NCBI RefSeq assembly: GCF_013294005.1
Contig: NZ_JABSNK010000006.1
Span: forward strand, 124,001-188,000
Length of the DNA: 64,000 nucleotides
Direction of reading: 5' to 3'
DNA from: Flavobacterium gelidicaeli
Lineage (GTDB): Bacteria; Bacteroidota; Bacteroidia; Flavobacteriales; Flavobacteriaceae
The notes beneath the pieces are model-generated. The model searched no databases and was not told where the DNA came from. It saw only the letters and a list, made by a program, of their open reading frames with translations. Both the position numbers and the translations under genes were made by a program. Below, piece by piece: positions 27,981-37,039 of this stretch; the stretch's first letter is position 1, and each line of letters starts with the position of its first letter.

Positions 27981-28436
27981 ATGAGAAAAGCCATATTTCC
28001 AGGATCTTTTGATCCCATTACTTTAGGACATGAAGATATTATCAAAAGAGCAATTCCACTATTTGATGAAATCGTAATTGCCATTGGGATAAATGCCGAG
28101 AAAAAATACATGTTTACTCTAGAGGAAAGAAAAAGATTCATTGAAGAAACTTTTAAAAATGAACCTAAAATTTCGGTGATTACTTATGAAGGTTTAACTA
28201 TCGACTTATGCAAAAAAGTAAAAGCTAATTTTATTTTACGTGGTTTACGTAATCCAGCCGATTTTGAATTCGAAAAAGCCATTGCACATACTAACAGGTA
28301 CCTTTCTAAAATAGAAACGGTTTTCCTACTAACAGCTGCAAAAACTTCATACATAAGTTCTAGCATTGTTAGAGACGTATTAAGAAACGGTGGAGAATAC
28401 CAAAAACTCGTTCCGCCAGCGGTTCGTGTAAAATAA
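27981..28436 (+). CDS. coaD: phosphopantetheine adenylyltransferase
   Basis: 151 aa from ATG 27981 (family start MRKAIFPGSFDPITLGHEDI; the frame to 27945 adds nothing conserved). Transfers AMP to 4'-phosphopantetheine in CoA synthesis. Nucleotidylyl-transferase T/HxGH motif (TLGH, His17), ITYEGLTIDLCKKVKANFILRGLRNPADFEFE, and ISSSIVRDVLRNGG. In Bacteroidetes coaD often sits near ddl, as here. Confidence 0.96.
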   Translation: MRKAIFPGSFDPITLGHEDIIKRAIPLFDEIVIAIGINAEKKYMFTLEERKRFIEETFKNEPKISVITYEGLTIDLCKKVKANFILRGLRNPADFEFEKAIAHTNRYLSKIETVFLLTAAKTSYISSSIVRDVLRNGGEYQKLVPPAVRVK

Positions 28437-28465
28437 AATTAATAATAAAGTGACCTTGTAATAAT

Positions 28466-28496
28466 TTGGCAAAAAAGTCAATAAACCTTACTTTCG
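28466..28496 (+). promoter_or_regulatory. promoter for the PhnA gene
   Basis: TTG at 28466-28468, 20 nt, TACTTTCG at 28489-28496 (one mismatch to TAnnTTTG), 22 bp before the ATG at 28519. Confidence 0.6.
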
Positions 28497-28518
28497 CAAA
28501 AAAACAAACAGCCTTATA

Positions 28519-29097
28519 ATGAGTATAGATAGAGAATTGAACAAACGTAGTGGATCAAAATGTGAACTTTGTGGAAATACTGAAAACCTAAAAGTATATC
28601 AAGTTTTACCAACTCAAAAAGGCGGAATTGACGAAGCTATTATGGCCTGTGCTACTTGTATTGACCAAATTGAGACTCCTGGTAACGAAGATTTAAACCA
28701 CTGGAGATGCCTTAACGATAGCATGTGGAGTGAGCATACTGCCGTTCAAGTTGTTTCTTGGAGAATGTTAAGCCGTTTGCGTGCTGCAGGATGGCCACAA
28801 GAATTAATTGACCAAATGTATTTTGACGAAGATACTTTAGCTTGGGCGCAAGCTACTGGCGAAGGTGCTGAAGAAGAGAATAAAATCGTTCATAGAGACA
28901 GTAATGGAGTCATTCTAGAAGTAGGAGATTCTGTTGTATTGATTAAAGATCTAAAAGTAAAAGGTTCTAGCATGGTTGCAAAACAAGGAACTGCTGTTCG
29001 TAACATTAGATTAGATCATGAAAATGCTGAATATATCGAAGGAAAAGTAGATGGACAAACCATTGTCATCATTACTCAGTACGTGAAAAAATTGTAA
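28519..29097 (+). CDS. PhnA domain protein (zinc-ribbon)
   Basis: 192 aa. N-terminal zinc ribbon with CELCGNTENL and a second pair around MACATCIDQI; C-terminal PhnA/YjdM domain: VLEVGDSVVLIKDLKVKGSS...GTAVRNIRLDHENAEYIEGKVDGQTIVI. Despite the name, PhnA proteins are not needed for phosphonate use and their role is unclear. Own promoter and terminator, so monocistronic. Confidence 0.9.
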   Translation: MSIDRELNKRSGSKCELCGNTENLKVYQVLPTQKGGIDEAIMACATCIDQIETPGNEDLNHWRCLNDSMWSEHTAVQVVSWRMLSRLRAAGWPQELIDQMYFDEDTLAWAQATGEGAEEENKIVHRDSNGVILEVGDSVVLIKDLKVKGSSMVAKQGTAVRNIRLDHENAEYIEGKVDGQTIVIITQYVKKL

Positions 29098-29117
29098 GTT
29101 AACAATCATCAAAGTAT

Positions 29118-29156
29118 AAAAAGGGACTCATCTACTTAAAAGTTGAGTCCCTTTTT
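29118..29156 (+). terminator. terminator after the PhnA gene
   Basis: 13-bp arms AAAAAGGGACTCA (29118-29130) and TGAGTCCCTTTTT (29144-29156). Confidence 0.92.
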
Positions 29157-29405
29157 CCTTTTAAAACGAATGCCTTTTTTGATCGAAAAATTAAAAAAGT
29201 ATTTTTAATTAAACCACAAGTACTGCTTTAGAAATCGTATCTATATCTATAGTCGTGAATACAATAGAACCGTTAGAATTAGAGTATAACAATATATTTA
29301 CTGATTACTTTATTTGAACTAATTTAGAGCTGTTGTTATAAAATTAAAAAAAGCCTTCAATAGATGAGTTGGTCTCTTCAAGGGTTTTTATCATTTTAAT
29401 TCTAG

Positions 29406-30131
29406 TTACAACTTAGTAAAAAAGTCTGGACCATAATCTTTGTTAGCTATAACATTTGTTGGTCCTACCTTTTCATTCATTCGATCATAAGAAAAAAGAA
29501 CTCCAGCGATCTTTTTATAATCACTCCATGGTTTTAAGAAAGCAGGAGCTTCGTCGTTAAAATTGTTATAGTACGCCCATTGCTTAATTAGGTGAGTATC
29601 GTTTTCTACATAAATCCAATATTTATTTTCTGGAGTAACTCCTACTCCATCAAAAGTCATTTGCAATATAGTAGCCTCTTTCCCATCTGCTAATTTATCC
29701 TCTTTTACATAGGTTAAGGTTACGCCCTTGTCTTGTAATTTCCAAGGCATAACTAACCAATAAGAGTCGTTAATCCACCATTCTTTGGCACTTTGTAAAA
29801 GAGCTGCAGATTTAGTTGCATCTGTTACTAATGTTCCATTTTCAAAAGCTTGTCCTTTCATCGTATTGACATTTACTAATACTACTTGGTTGTCTTTAGG
29901 GTTTTCAACACGTACATCAGCAGTCCATTTATTCCAATACAGTTTTCTACCTACAAAACTCCATTCTAAAGTTTTGATGGCGTCATAAGCTTTTTTTCCA
30001 CCCATAGCAGTTTCTATATCGCCTACAATTTTATCAACCGCTTTATCATCGTGTTTTTTTTCAGCACAACCTGAAGTTGCAATAGTCACTATAGCAAGAA
30101 ATACTAATGCGATTTGATTTATTTTTTTCAT
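29406..30131 (-). CDS. DUF6503-like lipoprotein
   Basis: 241 aa with a lipobox (IATSGCAEKK, Cys22). The body reads like a periplasmic LolA-type half-barrel: AMGGKKAYDAIKTLEWSFVGRKLYWNKW, then KEWWINDSYWLVMPWKLQDKGV, ILQMTFDGVGVTPENKYWIYV, LIKQWAYYNNF and a final DYGPDFF. I recognise this as the Bacteroidetes DUF6503 type; function unknown. A weak hairpin with a T-rich side lies just downstream (about 29344-29390). The spacer 29157-29405 holds nothing else. Confidence 0.78.
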   Translation of the reverse strand: MKKINQIALVFLAIVTIATSGCAEKKHDDKAVDKIVGDIETAMGGKKAYDAIKTLEWSFVGRKLYWNKWTADVRVENPKDNQVVLVNVNTMKGQAFENGTLVTDATKSAALLQSAKEWWINDSYWLVMPWKLQDKGVTLTYVKEDKLADGKEATILQMTFDGVGVTPENKYWIYVENDTHLIKQWAYYNNFNDEAPAFLKPWSDYKKIAGVLFSYDRMNEKVGPTNVIANKDYGPDFFTKL

Positions 30132-30276
30132 AATCTAATTATTAAGTACAGTTTGTAAATTTACATTTTTAAACAACTGCATTTTAAAATTAGACATAAA
30201 TTTATAACTAATTATATAAAATTATGAATGGGAAAATTAAAACTTAAAACCATAATAATACAATAGATTCCACTAT

Positions 30277-30284
30277 TAGCTTTG
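30277..30284 (+). promoter_or_regulatory. candidate -7 box for the SDR gene
   Basis: TAGCTTTG fits TAnnTTTG, 41 bp before the ATG at 30326; no TTG found at -33. Confidence 0.4.
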
Positions 30285-30325
30285 TAACTTAGCATGCAAA
30301 TTAGGGATCTAAAAAACAATATAAC

Positions 30326-31258
30326 ATGCAAACGATACTAGGCGCAAACGGAATTATAGGCGAAGAATTAGCTCGTGAATTGCGTAAAAAATATACATCA
30401 AAAATAAAATTAGTAGGTAGAAATCCAGAGAAAGTAAATCTCGATGACGAACTTTTTAAAGCCAATTTACTTGATCCCAAAAGCGTCATTGAAGCGCTCC
30501 AAGATACTGATATTGCGTATCTGACTGTAGGCTTAACCTATGATTCTGAAATTTGGCTTCGTGATTGGCAAATTGTATTGAGAAACGTAATTGCTGCTTG
30601 CAAGATCAATAAATGTAAATTGGTTTACTTTGACAATACCTATGCTTATCCACAGGATAGTAGTATTCAAATAGAAACAACGCCATTAACTTCTAAAGGA
30701 AAAAAAGGAAGAGGAAAAAAACTAGCCGCCAATTTACTATTGCATGCGATAGCTAATAAAGAAATCGAAGCTGTTATTTGTAGAGCACCTGAATTCTACG
30801 GTCCTGGAAAAACAAAAGGCTTGACTAATACAATGGTTTTTGAAAATTTAAGAAAACATAAAGAACCCAAAGTATTCTTAAAAGACAATGTATTACGAAC
30901 GTTAATTTTCACACCCGATGCAAGCAAAGCTATGGCCTTGATAGGAAATACTCCAGATGCCTACGGACAAACTTGGCACTTGCCTTGCGATGATAACAGA
31001 CTTACATACAAACAATTTTTTTTAGAAATTGAAAAACAACTTGGTCGTCCAGTTGCATACACTGTGTTAAGTTCTTTTGTTTTAAAAATCGGGGCTTTTT
31101 TCAATAAAAATCTAAAAGAAACACAAGAATTACTACCTCGATATAAAATTGAAAACATCTTTGATTCAGCAAAATTTAAAAATCGATTCCCTGATTTTAA
31201 AGTAACAACCTATCAAGAAGGAATTAAGATCATTTTAAAGGATTTCGATATAAAATAA
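30326..31258 (+). CDS. NAD-dependent epimerase/dehydratase family protein (extended SDR)
   Basis: 310 aa, Rossmann fold starting directly at the dinucleotide loop: MQTILGANGIIGEELARELR (GxxGxxG). DIAYLTVGLTYD, KLVYFDNTYAYPQ (Tyr of an atypical YxxxK site; Lys not evident) and CRAPEFYGPG follow. It resembles the many flavobacterial 'NAD-dependent epimerase' proteins of unknown substrate. The degenerate active site suggests an atypical-SDR reductase or a regulatory NAD(P) binder. Terminator directly after. Confidence 0.82.
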   Translation: MQTILGANGIIGEELARELRKKYTSKIKLVGRNPEKVNLDDELFKANLLDPKSVIEALQDTDIAYLTVGLTYDSEIWLRDWQIVLRNVIAACKINKCKLVYFDNTYAYPQDSSIQIETTPLTSKGKKGRGKKLAANLLLHAIANKEIEAVICRAPEFYGPGKTKGLTNTMVFENLRKHKEPKVFLKDNVLRTLIFTPDASKAMALIGNTPDAYGQTWHLPCDDNRLTYKQFFLEIEKQLGRPVAYTVLSSFVLKIGAFFNKNLKETQELLPRYKIENIFDSAKFKNRFPDFKVTTYQEGIKIILKDFDIK

Positions 31259-31310
31259 AAAAACTCCTGATTTCTAAATCGTTGATCGATTAGAAATCAG
31301 GAGTTTTTTT
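31259..31310. terminator. terminator after the SDR gene
   Basis: Long inverted repeat, core ACTCCTGATTTCTA / TAGAAATCAGGAGT, then a T7 run. It lies between convergent transcripts (SDR gene and ABC operon). Confidence 0.9.
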
Positions 31311-31358
31311 AATAGCATTATTACTGCGACTATTGTCTTCAAAAATTAGATCTAATCT

Positions 31359-32036
31359 TTAAGAGATTATTCTACCATCTTCCATAGTAATAATTCGATC
31401 CGTTTTATGAGCAAAATCGGGATCATGGGTAACAATTAGGATTGTTTGATTGAAATCGGTAGCTAATTTTTTGAAGATATCAAATACAACATCCCCGCTT
31501 TTTCGATCCAAGTTCCCCGTAGGTTCATCGCCCATGATAATCAAAGGATCGTTTATTAAGGCACGGGCAATAGCAACGCGCTGTTTTTCTCCACCGCTCA
31601 ATTGATTGGGCATTTTTAAAGCATGCTGCTCAATCTCTAACGTTTTTAAATGGGTCAGCGCTCTTTGTTCTAACTCTTTCTTAGAATACTTTCCTAGTTT
31701 TAACCCCGGAAGCATCACATTGTTGAGCACATTATATTCGGGTAATAGGTAGTGAAATTGAAATACAAAACCGATTTTCTCATTTCTGATTTTCGCTAAG
31801 TTTTGATCTGATTGTCCAGTGATTAGTTGATTATGAATGAATAATTGCCCTTCATAATCGGTATCCATGGTCGATAATAAATACAATAAAGTCGATTTAC
31901 CGCAACCCGATTTCCCAACAATCGAAACAAACTCTCCTTGCTGAATCTTTAAATCAACACTTTTAATCACCTGAAATTTGCTGGGATTATAGAAATATTT
32001 AATTAAGCCTTTGGTTTCTAATATCGTTTCTTTCAT
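31359..32036 (-). CDS. ABC transporter ATPase (LolD/MacB type)
   Basis: 225 aa from ATG 32036, which has a purine-rich ribosome site (AGAGGAAAA) upstream; the frame extends to 32060 into the permease gene. Walker A GKSGCGKSTLL, Q-loop FQFHYLLPEYNVLNNVMLP, signature LSGGEKQRVAIARAL, Walker B LIIMGDEPTGNLDR, switch His in VTHDPDF. Belongs with FtsX-type permeases that move lipoproteins, peptides or drugs outward. Third gene of the adaptor-permease-ATPase operon. Confidence 0.92.
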   Translation of the reverse strand: MKETILETKGLIKYFYNPSKFQVIKSVDLKIQQGEFVSIVGKSGCGKSTLLYLLSTMDTDYEGQLFIHNQLITGQSDQNLAKIRNEKIGFVFQFHYLLPEYNVLNNVMLPGLKLGKYSKKELEQRALTHLKTLEIEQHALKMPNQLSGGEKQRVAIARALINDPLIIMGDEPTGNLDRKSGDVVFDIFKKLATDFNQTILIVTHDPDFAHKTDRIITMEDGRIIS

Positions 32037-32037
32037 C

Positions 32038-33294
32038 TTATTTTCCTCTAATAATTTCAACTGGATCTACTCTACTCGCTTTCATGGCTGGAAAAAAACC
32101 AGAGATGAGGGTTGTAAAAAGCGCAAATACAAGTCCGATAACGTAGTAACTACTATTATAATCAATGGGATAAGTGGTTACCGAAGGGACTGATGGCGAT
32201 GAAAAAGGAATCACATCAATTATACTCGAAAAAATAAAACCAAAAATCAACCCAAATACACCTCCTGTAACACCAATAATTATAGAAAGGGATATAAAAA
32301 TCCATTTTACATCACTGCCTGAGAATCCTGTTGCTTTGAGAATTGCAATGCTATCCATTTTTTCGTAAATCATCATGTTCAAAATATTATAAATCCCAAA
32401 ACCAGCCACGATCAATAACACAATCCCAACTGCGTACGAAATAATGCTTCGAACCGTACTTCCGGTTTCAAATTGCACATTTGCCGTTAAATAATCTATA
32501 GTATCGACATCAAAAACGGTATGAAATTCATGGGCAATTGCCACTGCGTTTTCTTTTTTATACAAATTAACTTGTATATCGGTGATATAATTTTTAGGCT
32601 GACCAACTATTTTTTGGGCTGTAGCCAAAGAAGTATAACTCGCCATATTATCGATATCGGCGATGCCAGTTTCAGATATTCCGACAATTTTCAAAGAGGA
32701 TAAAGTACCGTTGGAAGTAGAAACTTTGATTATATCTCCAACCGAAAGTAACATTTTGTCCGACAATCCCTTACCTATAATGATACTATTATTCTGAAAT
32801 AAATCTGATAATTTACCTTCTTTGATATAATCGCTAATCTTAAAAAGAGTATTCTCTGCCACCACATCGATTCCGTTTACAATACCAGAAATCTCAATAG
32901 TTCCCGAATTATATAAAACCGAAGCCGTTACCTTTGGCGCAACATCAATTACGCGTTTGTCTTGCTTCAAAGCACTAATAATCGACATGCTGTTGTAGAT
33001 CGATTTTCCTCTATCTTTTGGTTTTATCGAATGAATGAAAACAGTATTCCCTTTGTAATCTTTCGATAAAGACAAAGGTTGATTATCCGATGGTTTTACT
33101 TCATTAAACATTCGGATATGCGGTGTTCTATTGAGCATCAAGCCATCAAGTAAGCCATTCAAGCCGCTCATAAAACTGACCAAAGAAATAAACATAGCAA
33201 TACTAAAAGTAACCCCAACTGCGGCAACAATAGTTTGTTTCAGTCTGGCTCTAAGCAAGTGAACAGCGATATCTAAAATTAGTTTGTAATTCAC
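32038..33294 (-). CDS. FtsX/MacB-type ABC permease
   Basis: 418 aa. One N-terminal helix (about 15-40), a large extracytoplasmic domain (about 45-280) and three C-terminal helices (YAVGIVLLIVAGFGIYNILNMMIYEK; SLSIIIGVTGGVFGLIFGFI; YVIGLVFALFTTLISGFFP), ending PAMKASRVDPVEIIRGK, the hallmark of this permease class. It overlaps the adaptor's stop by 4 bp and is 1 bp from the ATPase start. Confidence 0.92.
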   Translation of the reverse strand: MNYKLILDIAVHLLRARLKQTIVAAVGVTFSIAMFISLVSFMSGLNGLLDGLMLNRTPHIRMFNEVKPSDNQPLSLSKDYKGNTVFIHSIKPKDRGKSIYNSMSIISALKQDKRVIDVAPKVTASVLYNSGTIEISGIVNGIDVVAENTLFKISDYIKEGKLSDLFQNNSIIIGKGLSDKMLLSVGDIIKVSTSNGTLSSLKIVGISETGIADIDNMASYTSLATAQKIVGQPKNYITDIQVNLYKKENAVAIAHEFHTVFDVDTIDYLTANVQFETGSTVRSIISYAVGIVLLIVAGFGIYNILNMMIYEKMDSIAILKATGFSGSDVKWIFISLSIIIGVTGGVFGLIFGFIFSSIIDVIPFSSPSVPSVTTYPIDYNSSYYVIGLVFALFTTLISGFFPAMKASRVDPVEIIRGK

Positions 33295-34388
33295 TTTTTG
33301 GGAGTATAAATAGTTTCTTCTTTTTTCAATCCCGCAAGTATCTCTACTTTTTCGTAATCGCTCAATCCTATTTTTACTTTTCTTTTTTCATCTTCATTTA
33401 ACAGTACATATTGGTTATCTATCAAATAACTTCTCGGAATCGTTATCGCGTTCTTCTTGGTTTTGATAACGATATTGGCTTCGGCCGTGAGGTTTGGATA
33501 TAATTTTTGAGGTGGATTTATAAAGTGCGCTTCGACTTTGAACGTACGGGAACGCTCGTCCATGATGGGATAAATTTTATCTACCGTAGCGTCAAAAGTT
33601 TGTCCTTTGTAACTGTCCATCGTTACCACCACTTTTTGACCAATTGCCACTCGAACCATATCATTTTCATCCACTTCTAATTCCAATAAAAACGAATCTG
33701 ATTTACCGATAATGGCAAGCGGAGTCTGATTGGTCACCAAGCTTCCTTCTTTGACCAAAACATCAAATAAACGTCCTGTAAAAGCACTTTTTATACTGTA
33801 ATCACTCTGTGAATTTTGTGAATATTTTAGTCGATTACTATTGCGGTTTTGATCATTTTCTAATTGTGCCTTAAGTTGTGCCAATTGTTTTTTGGTGCTT
33901 TCGTAATTGATTTTAGAACTTTTATAGGTCAGTTCGATTTTTTCAAAATCAACCTCAGAAATTCCTTCGAGAGCCCTCACTTTTTTATTTCTATTCAAAA
34001 TAGATTCGTCAAGAGTCAGTTTGTCTTTTGCAGCCTGCACCTTCATTTCTATTTCCGCAATTCGATCCTGAATATATCGACTATTCTCAGTGCTCAATTG
34101 GTATGTCAATTGCGCGTTTTGGGTATCAAGATCGGCTTTTTTACTTTCTATTTCGAATAATAACTGCCCTTGACTAATTGATTGTCCTGCTGTGACTTTT
34201 ATAGTTTGTAGAATACCATTTACGGTAGAAAAAACGGTGTATTGATCGTCCGCCTTAATGACTCCCGATGCATAGACACTTTCGGTTACATCACTAACGG
34301 TGGGTTGTATTCCTTCTGCTTTTTTCGAACAAGAAAACACCACAAACAAAATGGTAAAATAAGAGCAATATCTGAATTTCATTCTCAT
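33291..34388 (-). CDS. HlyD-family adaptor lipoprotein of the ABC exporter
   Basis: About 365 aa from the ATG at 34388 (a second ATG follows two codons later; the open frame reaches 34406). Lipobox VVFSCSKKAE. Lipoyl-like halves flank a long coiled-coil hairpin (about 85-190), followed by beta-barrel segments (VATMDSYKGQTFDATVDKIYP-like region reads VVVTMDSYKGQ). Together with the permease and ATPase it forms a MacAB/DevBCA-like tripartite exporter; the outer-membrane partner is not nearby. First gene of the operon. Confidence 0.88.
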   Translation of the reverse strand: MRMKFRYCSYFTILFVVFSCSKKAEGIQPTVSDVTESVYASGVIKADDQYTVFSTVNGILQTIKVTAGQSISQGQLLFEIESKKADLDTQNAQLTYQLSTENSRYIQDRIAEIEMKVQAAKDKLTLDESILNRNKKVRALEGISEVDFEKIELTYKSSKINYESTKKQLAQLKAQLENDQNRNSNRLKYSQNSQSDYSIKSAFTGRLFDVLVKEGSLVTNQTPLAIIGKSDSFLLELEVDENDMVRVAIGQKVVVTMDSYKGQTFDATVDKIYPIMDERSRTFKVEAHFINPPQKLYPNLTAEANIVIKTKKNAITIPRSYLIDNQYVLLNEDEKRKVKIGLSDYEKVEILAGLKKEETIYTPKK

Positions 34389-34500
34389 GTATTTAATAAA
34401 AATCAATAACTAATGATACTATAAATTTACCGCTTTTTTCTGTTTTAGGAAGCAGAATAAGAGATTATATTTTATACTATTCAACTGAATTTTATTAAAA

Positions 34501-35505
34501 TCAACCCCCAATCTTGATCATACTTCTATTTTGAGAAAACAGTTTTGGGTTTTGAAATTTTGCATCATCATCCATGCCACCACGCATGGCGTGTTTCGAT
34601 TTTATATTCTGAAAAATAAGAGGCTCAATAGCTCCTCCAGAACGCAGCGTTTGTAATAAATCCGTTTCAGAATTGGAGAAAAGACAGTTTTTAAGTTTGC
34701 CATCGGCGGTCAAACGGATGCGATTACAGCTGCTACAAAAAGGATTTGTTACGGAACTAATCACCGAAAAACTCCCTTTGTAAGATGCTATTTTATGATT
34801 CTTGGCGGTATCGTGTGGCTTATCTATCAAGCGTTCCACTTTTTCAACAGTGTATCTATCATTGACTTGCGAAAGGATTTCGGCATAGGAAACCAGCTTC
34901 TCCTTGTTCCATTGATTGCCATCAAAAGGCATAAATTCGATAAACCGAATTTGGATGTTTCGGTTTTTGGTCAATTCGATAAAATCAATGATTTCATTGT
35001 CGTTAAAACCTTTCATCACCACTACATTCAGTTTCAACTGAAAACCATTGGCGTCAAGCAACTCCAAGTTTTCATTGAATTTATCAAAATAATTCCTGCG
35101 GGTAATCTGATTGAACTTTTCTTTTTGTAAACTATCAATACTCAGGTTTAAGGTGTGAACACCTGCTTCTTTGAATGTATCTATAAAATCATGAACCAGA
35201 ATTCCATTAGTCGTCAGTGTGAGTTCTACTCCTAATTTCCCAAGACGTTTAATGATATCTTTGGCATCTTTTCGAACCAAAGGCTCTCCACCAGTCAGCC
35301 TGATTTTATTTACACCTTGATTGACAAAGGTTTGTGCAATAGTAACAATTTCATCTGCAGTCATCAGATGGGCTTTTGGCGTAAGCGAAATCCCTTCGGC
35401 CGGCATACAATACGTACATCTCAAATTACAATTTTCTGTAATTGAAATGCGTAAATAGCTGTGTCCGCGACCATGAGTATCCTGCATTTGAATGTTATTT
35501 TCCAT
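34501..35505 (-). CDS. moaA: GTP 3',8-cyclase MoaA
   Basis: 334 aa radical SAM enzyme, first step of molybdenum cofactor synthesis. N-terminal cluster CNLRCTYC (Cys26, 30, 33), GGEPLVRKD, and the C-terminal cluster FCSSCNRIRLTADGKLKNCLFS; ends in the required Gly-Gly (MIKIGG). It overlaps the end of moaCB by 11 bp and is last in the Moco operon. Confidence 0.97.
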   Translation of the reverse strand: MENNIQMQDTHGRGHSYLRISITENCNLRCTYCMPAEGISLTPKAHLMTADEIVTIAQTFVNQGVNKIRLTGGEPLVRKDAKDIIKRLGKLGVELTLTTNGILVHDFIDTFKEAGVHTLNLSIDSLQKEKFNQITRRNYFDKFNENLELLDANGFQLKLNVVVMKGFNDNEIIDFIELTKNRNIQIRFIEFMPFDGNQWNKEKLVSYAEILSQVNDRYTVEKVERLIDKPHDTAKNHKIASYKGSFSVISSVTNPFCSSCNRIRLTADGKLKNCLFSNSETDLLQTLRSGGAIEPLIFQNIKSKHAMRGGMDDDAKFQNPKLFSQNRSMIKIGG

Positions 35506-36409
35506 GGTTGAATCCTTTTAAAATTTTGAATAAATGCAAAACCGAAGGAAAAACGGCGTCCATGGATTCCCCAGCTCCTGCGGTAGAACCAGGTAAAGCC
35601 ATAATTAAAGTATCTCCTTTAAAACCAACAACGCTTCTGGACAACATAGCATAAGGCGTGCGATCCTGACCGTACGCACGAATCGCTTCCTCGATGCCTG
35701 GAATGCGGCGATCTAACAACGGAATCACCGCTTCGGGCGTGACATCTCGATCAGACAATCCTGTTCCGCCAGTCAAGATAACCAAGTCCATATTCTTAGC
35801 ACATAGTTTATTAATGGTGTCCTGAATGTCTAAAACCTCATCCGGAATAACGATATAATTAGAAACACTTAATCCTAAATTCTTGATTTTATCCGAGATT
35901 ACTTTTCCGGCTCTATCTTCTTTTTTCCCACTTGAAACACTATCCGAACAGACCATTACCGCTACCGATAAATCCTGAACTTCTTTGTTGCCATAATCTG
36001 ATTTTCCGCCTTTTTTATGCAATAATTTAATGGTCGAAATTTCTACTTGTTTGTCAATGGGTTTCAGCATATCGTACATCGTTAATGCCACAATCGAAGC
36101 ACCGTGCATGGCTTCAACCTCAACACCAGTCCTGTAAATTGCTTTTACGGTAACTTTAATCAAAACCGAATCCTCCAAAAATTCATAGTCGATTCCCGTA
36201 TATTCGATCGGCATAGGATGGCAATCCGGAATAGAATTAGAGGTGTTTTTTACTGCAAAAAGTCCTGCAGTTCTAGCTACTTCTAGCACATCGCCTTTAG
36301 GAACTGTTTTATCCAAAATCGCTTTCATCGTTTCTGCCGAGCCTACTTTTACAATAGCCTGTGCCGTTGCGGTGCGAAGCGTAATTATTTTATGTGTAAT
36401 ATCTACCAT
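35495..36409 (-). CDS. moaCB: MoaC-MoaB fusion: cyclic pyranopterin monophosphate synthase + molybdopterin adenylyltransferase-like
   Basis: 304 aa from the ATG at 36409 (MVDITHKIITLRTATAQ is the MoaC start; the frame to 36493 only translates a repeat). Residues 1-145 are MoaC: TVPKGDVLEVARTAGLFAVKNTS, IPDCHPMPIEY, GVEVEAMHGASIVALTMYDMLK (general-acid Lys). Residues ~155-304 are MoaB/Mog: VMVCSDSVSSGKKEDRAG, LVILTGGTGLSDRDVTPEA, MALPGSTAGAGESMDAVFP. Such fusions are known in Bacteroidetes. Joins MoaA in making cPMP and later supports molybdenum insertion with MoeA. Confidence 0.94.
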   Translation of the reverse strand: MVDITHKIITLRTATAQAIVKVGSAETMKAILDKTVPKGDVLEVARTAGLFAVKNTSNSIPDCHPMPIEYTGIDYEFLEDSVLIKVTVKAIYRTGVEVEAMHGASIVALTMYDMLKPIDKQVEISTIKLLHKKGGKSDYGNKEVQDLSVAVMVCSDSVSSGKKEDRAGKVISDKIKNLGLSVSNYIVIPDEVLDIQDTINKLCAKNMDLVILTGGTGLSDRDVTPEAVIPLLDRRIPGIEEAIRAYGQDRTPYAMLSRSVVGFKGDTLIMALPGSTAGAGESMDAVFPSVLHLFKILKGFNHGK

Positions 36410-36447
36410 TTTATAGCTTTTGGCTGTGTTTATATTATTCTTTATGG

Positions 36448-36572
36448 CACGCAGATTTTTGCTGATTTTTGCTGATTTACTATTATAAATCATTAATCAA
36501 AATAATCTTTCTAAAACTAAAAGAAAGATCAGTTTTAAATCCGTTAAATCAGTGTCATCTGTGTTCCATTTC
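36448..36572. repeat. interspersed repeats between moaE and moaCB
   Basis: Two pieces: CACGCAGATTTTTGCTGATT (about 36449 onward), which shares its first dozen bases with the large palindrome at 58200, and AAATCAGTGTCATCTGTGTTCC (about 36545-36566), a wording I recall as common between Bacteroidetes genes. Non-coding. Confidence 0.5.
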
Positions 36573-36580
36573 CAAACCTA

Positions 36581-37027
36581 TTAACTGTTTTGCTTCCAAG
36601 TATAGGATTCGTCTTCCATTATTTCTTTACCAAAAACAGCGGTCTTTTCTTTGATTTCTTCCACCAAAAACTCCAAGGCTTCATAAACCACTTTTCGCCT
36701 TGGTGCCGAGACAAAAACAAAAAGGCAAATCTCCCCCGTTTTTACCGTTCCTAGACTATGATAAATATGCAGACATGAAAGCTCATATTTGGCAAAAGCC
36801 GCTTCGCGAATTTCATAAAAAGTCTGTTCAGCCATTTCCTCGTAAGCCGAATATTCGATAGCTACAACCGTTTTCCCATCAATAACATCGGCACGAACTT
36901 GCCCTAAAAAAATATTATGAGCCCCGATAGATGTTTTACTTTGATGCTTAGCAATAGAATTCCCAATGAAATCTGATGTTATCGCTCCTTGAATAAAAGA
37001 ACTTTTTTTAGGTTTTGTTGTTGACAT
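36581..37027 (-). CDS. moaE: molybdopterin synthase large subunit MoaE
   Basis: 148 aa. Converts cPMP to molybdopterin with sulfur carried by MoaD. Marks: GAHNIFLGQVRADVIDGKTVVAIEYSAYEEMA, HSLGTVKTGEICLFVFVSAPRRKVVYEAL (MoaD-tail pocket), and KTAVFGKEIMEDESYTWK at the end (catalytic Lys). 12 bp after the MoeB-like gene and about 170 bp ahead of moaCB. Confidence 0.95.
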   Translation of the reverse strand: MSTTKPKKSSFIQGAITSDFIGNSIAKHQSKTSIGAHNIFLGQVRADVIDGKTVVAIEYSAYEEMAEQTFYEIREAAFAKYELSCLHIYHSLGTVKTGEICLFVFVSAPRRKVVYEALEFLVEEIKEKTAVFGKEIMEDESYTWKQNS

Positions 37028-37039
37028 TTTTTTATTTTA